A DNA stretch of 16,940 bases. It comes from Thermodesulfovibrionales bacterium (lineage in GTDB: Bacteria > Nitrospirota > Thermodesulfovibrionia > Thermodesulfovibrionales > SM23-35). A program made the position numbers and the translations under genes. Under the pieces are notes generated by a model, which did no database searches, was not told the DNA's origin, and saw only the letters and a list, made by a program, of their open reading frames with translations. This document shows, piece after piece, positions 6,411-12,644 of the stretch. Position 1 is the stretch's first letter. Each line of letters begins with the position of its first letter. The stretch covers positions 1-16,940 of the forward strand of contig JALHSV010000560.1 in NCBI GenBank assembly GCA_022865525.1, written 5' to 3'.

Positions 6411-7457
6411 TCAAACCTCCACCAGGCGTTGCCTGGGAAAAAGCCCGAGGCGATGTGCCTCTTCGCAGAAGGGATAGCCAGCATTGAAGCGCCCGGTCAC
6501 GTTGTAGGTGTTCACGACGCAGCACCCGAGGCATTGCCGCTTGAACATGCAGTTTGAGCATATCCCGCCGAGATTGGCCGGGATGTCCCTGTAGAGGTCC
6601 TGGAAAAGGGGATGGGCCTGCCATATCTCCATGAGGGGCTTCGACCGGATATTGCCGAGGACGAGGTCGTCCTTGAGGTTCCCGATGCCGCAGATACTCA
6701 CATCGCCGTTGGAAAGCACCCCCACCACGCTGCAGATATTGCAGGTGTAGTTCATCTCTTTGGTAACGCGCTTTATCTTCTTGAAGGCTATGGGGATGTC
6801 GAAAAACACAAAGTCACCCAAGACATCCGTATCAAGCCGCCCGAAGAAGTCGAGGAATTCCCTGACATCAAGGAGTGACCCATTTTCATCCATTTCCTCG
6901 GCGCGGCCCATGCGTTGTATGAAATTGACCTTGAGGCTGGAGGCGCCAAGTTCCCGGGCAAGCGCGACAGTTTGTACGAAACGTGCGACATTTCCCTTGT
7001 GGATGGAAAAGATCACCTGGGTGTAGATGCCCCTTTCGACAAGCAGGCATATGCCACGCTTCGCCTGCTCAAAGGAGTTCTTCGATATACGCAGGAGGCT
7101 ATGGGTCTCTTCGTCGGGCCCGTCGAGGGACACGCTCGCCCTTCCACCGGCTTTCCCGACCAGTTCGGCCAGGCGGGGGGTCACCAGGGTTCCGTTGGTC
7201 TCGAGGAAAAGGTCGAATTTTTCCTTCGCGAAGAACTCGATGAGGTCTGCGGCATAGGGCAGTACAAGGGGCTCTCCACCCCCGAACTTCACGCTGTTAA
7301 CACCGCCTGCCTTGACCCCGAGGAACATCTTCGTCACTTCGTCGAAGGTCAATTCGTCTTCAGGGTCGATTGTCTCCTTGGGGCATATCCAGCAATGACG
7401 GCAGCGCAGGTTGCAGCTGCGGTTGTAGAAATAGACGGTGTTGAGTTGCCTTGCTAT
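6411..7457 (-). CDS. Radical SAM/SPASM peptide maturase with non-canonical or damaged start
   Basis: With an ATA start at 7457 the product has 348 residues: CX3CX2C at Cys15, Cys19, Cys22 (CNLRCRHC, with an extra Cys25), GGGEP at 59-63, and a SPASM region with Cys239, 242, 256, 300, 303, 309, 312, 313 and 331. The family role is radical modification of a RiPP precursor. No ATG, GTG or TTG lies in frame before the cluster: the first usual start is TTG at 7352, which would delete all three cluster cysteines. AAGGAG stands 7 nt before the ATA, ideal spacing. The only nearby ATG (7464) touches that AAGGAG and is out of frame; dropping one base after it would give MNIARQLNTVYFYNRSC. So ATA initiation, an ATG-to-ATA change, or a one-base indel are all possible. 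The stop of the upstream gene (7461) is 3 nt away. Confidence 0.82.
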   Translation of the reverse strand: MARQLNTVYFYNRSCNLRCRHCWICPKETIDPEDELTFDEVTKMFLGVKAGGVNSVKFGGGEPLVLPYAADLIEFFAKEKFDLFLETNGTLVTPRLAELVGKAGGRASVSLDGPDEETHSLLRISKNSFEQAKRGICLLVERGIYTQVIFSIHKGNVARFVQTVALARELGASSLKVNFIQRMGRAEEMDENGSLLDVREFLDFFGRLDTDVLGDFVFFDIPIAFKKIKRVTKEMNYTCNICSVVGVLSNGDVSICGIGNLKDDLVLGNIRSKPLMEIWQAHPLFQDLYRDIPANLGGICSNCMFKRQCLGCCVVNTYNVTGRFNAGYPFCEEAHRLGLFPRQRLVEV

Positions 7458-7460
7458 GGT

Positions 7461-8507
7461 TCATCTCCTTCCCAGCAGGCAATAATATTTTTTGGAGACA
7501 AGTTCCCCCTGTGCATCAGCGTATGGGGAACAGCGATGACCTTGGTAGCAGATGTTCCGGTATTTGCAGTCCATGCATTCACCAAGTTCATCCCGGGTCA
7601 ACCTGAGTTCGGTGCGAAACTGGTCGAGTTCCCCTGAATTCCGCCAGACATCCACCAGGAGTCTCTTTAGCACATTCCCGCAGGGAGAGTTCCAGAGGAC
7701 TTCGCAGGGTATCATCTCGCCGTCGGGCCTGATGCCGCACTTGACCACACCAGCCCCGCAGCTTTCAACCAGCAGTTCCCCAGATGGCACGGGAGTATCC
7801 CCTTCATCGACCTCGCGAACCGCCTTGGCGACATCGAGAAAGGTGCCAGTCACGAATTCTCCATACGAGGCTTCGATCTCGAGGATGTCGGCGAATATCT
7901 CCTTCATCTCGTTACTGCCTATGAAGAGTTCGTCCTCGAAGCATTCCGCGTTGTTGACGTAGTTCAGGTGGTTGAACCGCACCTGCCGCACACCCAGTTC
8001 CCACCCCAGCCTGACCATAGGGCCCAGGTCCTTGTAGTTCAGGCGAGTGACCGTGGCGGACATAAGGACGGATTTCTTCCGAGCGACGAGCTTTCTTATC
8101 CCCGCGACCCCCTTGTCGAAAGCACCATTTCCCCTCAAGGCATCGTGCACCTGGGAGCAGGAACCATCGAGACTGACCACATAGGGGCCGATGCGGTAAT
8201 TCGACAATCGATCGGCGAACTCGTCGGTGATGCATATGGCATTGGTGTTGATGGAAAGGCCGATGAGGTGACGGCTGAACTCATCCAATATCTCGAAAAT
8301 GCCAGGGTGAAGCAGTGGTTCGCCGCCGAAGATGGCCACATCAAAAACTTTAGCCAAGGCGAATTCACGGATCATCTTCCTCGCTGCGTCGATGTCCATC
8401 TCGTCCTGAGAACCATCATTGGCCAGGCAGTGTTTGCACCTTAGGTTGCACCGCGATGTGATGGCAAAGATGATGTTCTTGGGGGCTGAAAGTGGCTTAT
8501 TTCTCAT
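7461..8507 (-). CDS. Radical SAM/SPASM peptide maturase, first enzyme after the precursor
   Basis: This 348-residue protein has its 4Fe-4S motif near the N-terminus (Cys20, Cys24, Cys27 in CNLRCKHC), the SAM-binding FGGEP at 60-64, and a cysteine-rich SPASM tail (Cys250, 257, 268, 276, 311, 314, 320, 326, 343) that should hold two auxiliary clusters. There is no separate recognition domain, so it likely relies on the free PqqD protein. An in-frame TAG lies 9 nt before the ATG at 8507, which fixes the start. No Shine-Dalgarno is visible there, in sharp contrast to the precursor gene 98 nt upstream. Strong peptide and weak enzyme synthesis is the stoichiometry a RiPP operon needs. The domain call is firm; the chemistry is unknown. 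Confidence 0.88.
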   Translation of the reverse strand: MRNKPLSAPKNIIFAITSRCNLRCKHCLANDGSQDEMDIDAARKMIREFALAKVFDVAIFGGEPLLHPGIFEILDEFSRHLIGLSINTNAICITDEFADRLSNYRIGPYVVSLDGSCSQVHDALRGNGAFDKGVAGIRKLVARKKSVLMSATVTRLNYKDLGPMVRLGWELGVRQVRFNHLNYVNNAECFEDELFIGSNEMKEIFADILEIEASYGEFVTGTFLDVAKAVREVDEGDTPVPSGELLVESCGAGVVKCGIRPDGEMIPCEVLWNSPCGNVLKRLLVDVWRNSGELDQFRTELRLTRDELGECMDCKYRNICYQGHRCSPYADAQGELVSKKYYCLLGRR

Positions 8508-8551
8508 GGGCGATAACTAGTTGGTGACTTGATCTTTGAATACCAGAAACA

Positions 8552-8589
8552 CCAACCCGGGAGATGCCTTGATACTTCTCCCAGGTTGG
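8552..8589 (-). promoter_or_regulatory. Intercistronic hairpin between RiPP precursor and first enzyme gene
   Basis: CCAACCCGGGAGA (8552-8564) pairs with TCTCCCAGGTTGG (8577-8589): 13 pairs with one non-Watson-Crick position, loop of 12 nt. On the transcribed minus strand only a weak U-rich string follows, so it is more likely a partial terminator or RNA-stabilising stem than a full stop. Such stems between precursor and maturase genes commonly raise the peptide-to-enzyme ratio. Confidence 0.65.
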
Positions 8590-8605
8590 ATGACCTTCGA
8601 CTGTT

Positions 8606-8719
8606 CTAGCCGTGCCCGCAAGGGCCTTGGGTACACTTCCCTTTCGAGGAGCCGCTCTTACAAATTTGGGCAGTGTTTCCCCTAAGGTAAATTTTTGGTT
8701 TCATGTATTTTTTCTTCAT
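8606..8719 (-). CDS. RiPP precursor peptide, 37 residues, Cys/Gly-rich core
   Basis: A short gene directly upstream of the radical SAM/PqqD operon. AAAGGAGGTGAT, an almost perfect anti-16S match, ends shortly before the ATG at 8719 and fixes the start. The peptide begins MKKKYMKPKIYLRGN, a Lys-rich leader with a KPKI motif of the sort bound by PqqD-like domains, and ends in a core QICKSGSSKGKCTQGPCGHG with Cys20, Cys29 and Cys34, many Gly/Ser and no acidic residues. Cysteines spaced 8 and 4 apart could become thioether (sactipeptide- or ranthipeptide-like) acceptors or be joined to Lys, Gln, Thr or His side chains; this is inference. It stops 98 nt before the first enzyme gene, with a hairpin between. 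Its size, position, ribosome site and composition agree. I do not recognise the peptide family. Confidence 0.85.
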   Translation of the reverse strand: MKKKYMKPKIYLRGNTAQICKSGSSKGKCTQGPCGHG

Positions 8720-8740
8720 TTCACATCACCTCCTTTTACT

Positions 8741-8900
8741 TATAGGAAAACCAATTTTCCCCATAATGGGATATTAAAGGAAATATATTGAAATTGCAAA
8801 TACTTGTAAGAGTCCATAACATATTGGACTCTTAACACAATTGACATTTCGAATAATGATCCTTAAAATGCAAGCATGGGGAAAATTGATCTTCCTATAT
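8741..8900 (+). repeat. Dispersed intergenic repeat, fullest copy C (long imperfect palindrome)
   Basis: The ends are inverted: TATAGGAAAACCAATTTTCC at 8741-8760, continuing to 8766, pairs imperfectly with 8875-8898 (CATGGGG, AAAATTG, TTCCTATA). In the centre TAAGAGTCC (8807-8815) and GGACTCTTA (8826-8834) form a perfect 9-bp stem over loop ATAACATATT. The parts between are also roughly complementary, so one strand could fold into a single long cruciform-like stem, as in MITE-type elements. Parts of it recur near 611, 2537, 4757 and 12650. No transposase or open reading frame is inside. Confidence 0.65.
8771..8799 (-). promoter_or_regulatory. Candidate promoter of the RiPP operon, within repeat C
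   Basis: On the minus strand TTGCAA (8794-8799) lies 17 nt from TAATAT (8771-8776), each a 4/6 match to consensus. The leader of about 45 nt would contain the GGAAAA/TTTTCC hairpin (8745-8750 with 8755-8760) just ahead of the ribosome site. Upstream of the -35 box is the stem 8807-8834, whose sequence is shared with the region before the 81-residue Cys/His gene and could be an activator site. Confidence 0.5.
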
Positions 8901-8956
8901 TGTCAATTAAAGTATTGAATTGGATGATGACAATGATTATTACTTTACATGAAATA

Positions 8957-8975
8957 GCAAGCCGGAAAGGCTTGC
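8957..8975. other. Short GC hairpin before the 9051 gene
   Basis: GCAAGCC (8957-8963) and GGCTTGC (8969-8975) form a perfect 7-bp stem with loop GGAAA. No T tract follows on the plus strand. It lies about 75 nt before the TTG start at 9051; leader structure or repeat remnant are both possible. Confidence 0.35.
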
Positions 8976-9050
8976 CTTGCAGTTGGTAACAGTTTCGCTG
9001 GTACTAGGTCAATATTCGCGATACCCTTACTTCGACCAAGAGGCCTAATC

Positions 9051-9821
9051 TTGAAAACTGAGATATGCTTAAAAATTGATGAATTAGTCACAAATATCGA
9101 TAAATTTAAAAATGAGCCTTCTTTTTCGGATGAAATGGAAAAAAGAAACGTTCGTAGGGTTGAATCTAACCTTTCTGAAAGTAGAATAATTGAAATTCTT
9201 ACAGAATTGATTGCAACTAGTCAAAATGCAAACTCAAAGATTGTTGAAAAAATAATCAAAACAGGAATATTTAAAGAGATTTTTGTAAATTTCGAAATTG
9301 ACAAAATTATCAAAATGAATCCATGTGACTTGGCTGATCAATATTGGGAAAAGATAAGTGGAATAAGGCAGCAAGCAAAACTATTTCATATTGTTAGTTT
9401 AGCAAGAAAAATTAATAGAATTGGTTCGTTTGTTAATCTTCTGACAGATACTCAAATTCCAAAAGAGATCAAAACAAATGAAGATATTGAACATTTTTGG
9501 AATGGATTCTCTAAACTGAAAAAAACCATGAAAACGAATAAAATTCCTTTCTTTCGTTCCACAACATCACTTTTGCATTTTTTACTTCGTACAGGATACG
9601 ATTGTATAAAACCAGATTTAGTTGTTATGAGAGTATCAAAGAAAATTGGAATTGTTGATGAAGAAAAAGATGACCAAAATTTAGTAAGAGCAGTCCGAGC
9701 AATTCAAGAATATTCAATTGATCGAAAAATCAGACCTTCCATTGTGGATTTGTACTTTTTAATAGAAGGAGGGCAAAAATGGGCAATGAAATTTGTGAAG
9801 CCCGAATTTTATCGCAGGTAA
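9051..9821 (+). CDS. Hypothetical AT-rich protein, weak HhH-GPD-like pattern
   Basis: The product is 256 residues from a TTG start at 9051, chosen because AAGAGG lies a few bases upstream and no in-frame ATG occurs until Met29 (EMEKRNVRR). The N-terminal ~130 residues are helical and Lys/Ile-rich, with no recognised motif. The C-terminal part holds FFRSTTSLLHFLLRTGYD, then KPDLVVMRVSKKIGIV at about 187-202. This recalls the place in HhH-GPD DNA glycosylases where a helix is followed by a PDxxVxRVxxxLGI string, but the helix-hairpin-helix glycines and catalytic Lys/Asp are not clear, so this is only a lead. No signal peptide or membrane segment. AT-rich base use matches the DUF262 gene and the tail of the ATPase gene and differs from the radical SAM genes, suggesting transfer. 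It stands alone on its strand. Confidence 0.6.
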   Translation: MKTEICLKIDELVTNIDKFKNEPSFSDEMEKRNVRRVESNLSESRIIEILTELIATSQNANSKIVEKIIKTGIFKEIFVNFEIDKIIKMNPCDLADQYWEKISGIRQQAKLFHIVSLARKINRIGSFVNLLTDTQIPKEIKTNEDIEHFWNGFSKLKKTMKTNKIPFFRSTTSLLHFLLRTGYDCIKPDLVVMRVSKKIGIVDEEKDDQNLVRAVRAIQEYSIDRKIRPSIVDLYFLIEGGQKWAMKFVKPEFYRR

Positions 9822-9941
9822 TGAAAAATGAAATTTGAAGAGCATTGCTTGGATTCAGTTAAACTCTTCTGAGAACCCACAAAAGTCAAGGCATTATTTT
9901 TAAACCAGTAGAAACAGTTTTGTGATATCTAATGTGTCTGC

Positions 9942-9969
9942 TCACGAAACGAAAAAATCATACGCTAAG
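9942..9969 (+). repeat. Second dispersed repeat, copy F1
   Basis: TCACGAAACGAAAAAATCAT followed by ACGCTAAG recurs, with a few changes, at 12604-12631 (same strand) and 10112-10139 (opposite strand). It lies in the 399-bp gap 9822-10220, which holds no convincing gene. Other than these repeats the gap shows only weak small hairpins. Confidence 0.5.
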
Positions 9970-10098
9970 GGAATTTGTTATTGAATAACATTGGTTTGTT
10001 GGGACTCTTGAATATTTCTCAAAAATGAGTTTTTTACGGATATCTCAAAAGAGCAGCAATAATCACGTTCTTGAGAGTGCCAATATAGAGGGATTTTT

Positions 10099-10201
10099 AG
10101 AATTCGTAAAAGCTTAGCGTACGATTTTTTCCGAATTCTGCGTTGACCACGCTAAGGGAAATAAAACAGAGTGCTTGTATCCGGTTTTTTTTTACGCTAA
10201 G
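10099..10201. repeat. Nested inverted repeats with inverted copy F2, just before the ATPase gene
   Basis: Perfect 8-bp arms interleave: AGAATTCG (10099-10106) with CGAATTCT (10132-10139), and CTTAGCGT (10113-10120) with ACGCTAAG (10149-10156). ACGCTAAG appears again at 10194-10201, directly before the ribosome site of the ATPase gene. The segment 10112-10139 is the reverse complement of the F1-type repeat. It could be a recombination site or an operator for a dimeric regulator. It does not show the AAC/GTT ends expected of integron attC sites. Confidence 0.45.
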
Positions 10202-10220
10202 ATCATTTCGGAGGTGCTGC

Positions 10221-12017
10221 ATGTCCGATCCATTCGTTATTGCCCGCAGTGATGATGGTAAAGATTTGTATTTGCTGCTGCAGATGGCCAACCGCCACGG
10301 TTTGATCGCTGGCGCCACCGGCACGGGCAAGACCGTCACATTGCAGGTGCTGGCCGAAAACTTCAGCCGCTTGGGCGTGCCGGTCTTCATGGCCGACGTC
10401 AAGGGGGATTTGTCGGGCATCTGCCAGCCGGGAGGGGAAAATCTCAAGATCGACCAGCGCGTGCAGCAGCTTAAAATTTCTGGATACAGCAGCCAGGGGT
10501 TCCCGGTTGTCTTCTGGGACATTTTCGGCGAGCAGGGGCACCCGGCGCGCACCACCATCTCCGAGATGGGGCCTCTGCTGCTCGGCCGTTTGCTCAACCT
10601 CAACGACACCCAGGAGGGTGTGCTCAACCTGGTTTTTAAAATCGCCGACGACAACGGCCTGCTGCTGATAGATCTCAAGGACCTGCGGGCCATGCTGCAG
10701 TACGCCGGCGACAACGCCGCCCAGTTCCGCACCGCCTATGGCAACATCTCCACCGCCAGCATCGGCTCCATCCAGCGCAACCTGATGGCCCTGGAAGAAC
10801 AGGGCGGAGAAAAGATATTCGCCGAGCCGGCCCTGAACCTGGACGATCTGCTGCAAACTGACCGCGACGGCCGCGGCGTGATCAATATCCTGGCCGCCGA
10901 CCAGCTGATACGCAACCCTAAAACGTACGCCACCTTTCTCCTTTGGCTGCTGTTCGAGCTTTTCGACCAGCTCCCCGAAGTCGGTGACCGCGAAAAACCC
11001 AAGCTGGTTTTCTTTTTTGACGAGGCCCATCTCCTTTTCAATGATATTCCCAGGGGCCTGGAAGAAAAAATTGAGCAAGTTGTGCGCCTGATCCGCTCCA
11101 AGGGAGTGGGCATCTATTTTGTCACCCATAACCCGCTGGATGTCCCCGATGTTATCCTGGGCCAGCTGGGCAACCGTATCCAGCACGCTCTGCGCGCCTT
11201 CACGCCGCGTGACCAGAAAGCGGTCCGGGCAGCGGCCACGACTTTCCACACCAATCCCAAGGTCAATGTGGAGAAGGTGATCACCGAACTGGGAGTGGGC
11301 GAAGCCCTGGTGTCGCTGCTTGACGAAAAGGGCATGCCCGGAATCGTTGAGCGGGCCCTGATCTATCCGCCCCAGAGCCAGATCGGCCCCATCGACCCAG
11401 CTCAGCGACAGAGTATTGTTCGCCAGTCGCTGCTCTATGGCTATTATGAAAAAATCATCAACCGCGAATCGGCCTATGAACTCCTGCAAAAACGCGTCGA
11501 AAAAATCCAGGAAAATGAGGCTAAAGCCGAGGTCGCAAAGCCGATGGGCAGCCAACTTGCCCGCAGCATCATCCGCGGCATGTTTGATCCGATTTTCAGA
11601 AGTAAGGGAACTCTTAAAAGTAAAAGTATATGCAATGAATTGGAATTTCCTGATTTAGAGGAAGGAAACCATATTATATTAAAATCAAATGCTAAACTTG
11701 TTCCCGTTGGAAAATTTCCTGAACTTCCTAAACCAAAATGGATTGATGAAGGTCGTTGGAAAGTTATTAAGATTCTCGAACAAGATTTTATCGGAATACA
11801 TCTAGCTAACGGACCAATTCCTCGAGAATATCCTTGTTATACTCGTAGATGTTTTATAAAATCTATTTGTCCTAAGGCGGGAGGTGAATTTTTTGATCCG
11901 TGGAGAAATGAACTTGGAATGACTAAAGAAGAACACAGATTAAATAATATCGAACAACTTAGACATAGAGAAGAAAGTGAACTTATTTTTCCAAAAATAT
12001 TAAAAAATCCAGAATGA
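10221..12017 (+). CDS. HerA/DUF853 (YjgR-like) ATPase with a foreign AT-rich C-terminal extension
   Basis: The 598-residue product starts at the ATG with GGAGG seven bases upstream. Residues 1-~460 are a DUF853-type FtsK/HerA ATPase: Walker A GATGTGKT 31-38, MADVKGDLSG 57-66, Walker B FFFDEAH 264-270, and the arginine-rich end SQLARSIIRGMF 444-455 that normally lies within a few residues of the C-terminus. These proteins are predicted DNA-pumping or remodelling ATPases; the E. coli YjgR role is not settled. From about residue 461 (nt 11601) the gene turns AT-rich and encodes ~138 residues with no similarity I recognise (GNHIILKSNAKLVPVGKF, then PCYTRRCFIKSICPKAGG, then FDPWRNELGMTKEEH). No in-frame start opens this tail, so it is expressed only as a fusion. 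The gene may have lost its own stop by recombination, or the join may be an assembly fault. Confidence 0.85.
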   Translation: MSDPFVIARSDDGKDLYLLLQMANRHGLIAGATGTGKTVTLQVLAENFSRLGVPVFMADVKGDLSGICQPGGENLKIDQRVQQLKISGYSSQGFPVVFWDIFGEQGHPARTTISEMGPLLLGRLLNLNDTQEGVLNLVFKIADDNGLLLIDLKDLRAMLQYAGDNAAQFRTAYGNISTASIGSIQRNLMALEEQGGEKIFAEPALNLDDLLQTDRDGRGVINILAADQLIRNPKTYATFLLWLLFELFDQLPEVGDREKPKLVFFFDEAHLLFNDIPRGLEEKIEQVVRLIRSKGVGIYFVTHNPLDVPDVILGQLGNRIQHALRAFTPRDQKAVRAAATTFHTNPKVNVEKVITELGVGEALVSLLDEKGMPGIVERALIYPPQSQIGPIDPAQRQSIVRQSLLYGYYEKIINRESAYELLQKRVEKIQENEAKAEVAKPMGSQLARSIIRGMFDPIFRSKGTLKSKSICNELEFPDLEEGNHIILKSNAKLVPVGKFPELPKPKWIDEGRWKVIKILEQDFIGIHLANGPIPREYPCYTRRCFIKSICPKAGGEFFDPWRNELGMTKEEHRLNNIEQLRHREESELIFPKILKNPE

Positions 12018-12120
12018 TGACAATGATTGGCATAAAATATTTTTCAATTTTCATGGGTAGTGTTCATAAATTCCCATGGCAAGCATGAGCGTGGAGATTA
12101 AAAAATAGCAGGAAAGATTA

Positions 12121-12555
12121 ATGGAAGCTTTGTTAATACTCTTCGTAGTAATAATTATTGCAGCGTTTGTATTTGCTATATTAGGTTTTTTCAAACTTAT
12201 TGTACAATTGCTTGCCAAGCTAAAACCATATTTATTAAAAAAATACAATTATATTTGGGAATTCAAATCTATACGAACTTACTCAAAATACTTGCCATTC
12301 GAATTGTTTCTGGTTATTGTTATTATTTTGATCCGTAACAAAGTTTCTATCGATAATATTTTTGTTATCGCCGGGGTTGCACTAATTGCTTTTCTGGTTC
12401 CTTGCATTCAAATAATAAGAAAAACATCTCTGTTAATCGGGTTGTTGCTTTCTTTTATAGAAGCAATCATCACTACAATTATGACTGCATCCGCCGTTAT
12501 AGTGCTTTTTTTTATTTTAGTGATCATTTCCGGTGGTGGTAAAAAGAAAAAATAA
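12121..12555 (+). CDS. Small polytopic membrane protein, unknown function
   Basis: The product has 144 residues, mostly hydrophobic. Likely membrane spans are about 4-30, 57-71, 79-99 and one or two within 103-136. The only long polar part is a basic loop at 32-56 (LAKLKPYLLKKYNYIWEFKS). It ends in GGGKKKK, a cytoplasmic-type tail. AGGAAAG a few bases before the ATG supports the start. AT-rich like the tail of the ATPase gene 100 bp upstream, so both probably arrived in the same block. No family is recognised. Small membrane proteins beside nuclease or ATPase genes are sometimes effectors, but nothing here shows that. Confidence 0.6.
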   Translation: MEALLILFVVIIIAAFVFAILGFFKLIVQLLAKLKPYLLKKYNYIWEFKSIRTYSKYLPFELFLVIVIILIRNKVSIDNIFVIAGVALIAFLVPCIQIIRKTSLLIGLLLSFIEAIITTIMTASAVIVLFFILVIISGGGKKKK

Positions 12556-12603
12556 AATGAATCTGTCCTTCTTGTTCCATTAAGCTTTCAAAATAGCCCC
12601 AGT

Positions 12604-12635
12604 TCACGAAACGGAAAAAATCGTATGCTAATACG
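12604..12635 (+). repeat. Second dispersed repeat, copy D1
   Basis: TCACGAAACGGAAAAAATCG followed by TATGCTAA repeats the F1 element at 9942 with few differences. It ends in the palindrome CGTATGCTAATACG (12622-12635). With the copies near 9942 and 10112 it brackets the ATPase and membrane-protein genes. Confidence 0.5.
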
Positions 12636-12644
12636 GATTTGGCC

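Noticed and set aside
6296..6624. Longer N-terminus for the PqqD gene starting at 6624
   Set aside because: The added residues are an out-of-frame reading of the preceding radical SAM gene; GGAGG before the ATG at 6408 and the family length fix the shorter form.
6915..7637. Long open frame of 240 codons on the plus strand across the radical SAM genes
   Set aside because: It lies opposite two clear radical SAM genes, has no domain signal and reflects GC-rich codon use of the true genes.
10018..10035. Terminator CTCA-AAAA-TGAG followed by six T
   Set aside because: The stem has only about four or five pairs and is AT-rich; too weak to call.
9942..10201. CRISPR array
   Set aside because: The repeated strings are few, unevenly spaced and partly inverted, with no regular spacers and no cas genes.
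10203..11555. 450-codon open frame on the minus strand opposite the ATPase gene
   Set aside because: The plus-strand gene has Walker A/B motifs and a strong ribosome site; the minus frame gives a low-complexity Gln/Gly/Leu-rich shadow.
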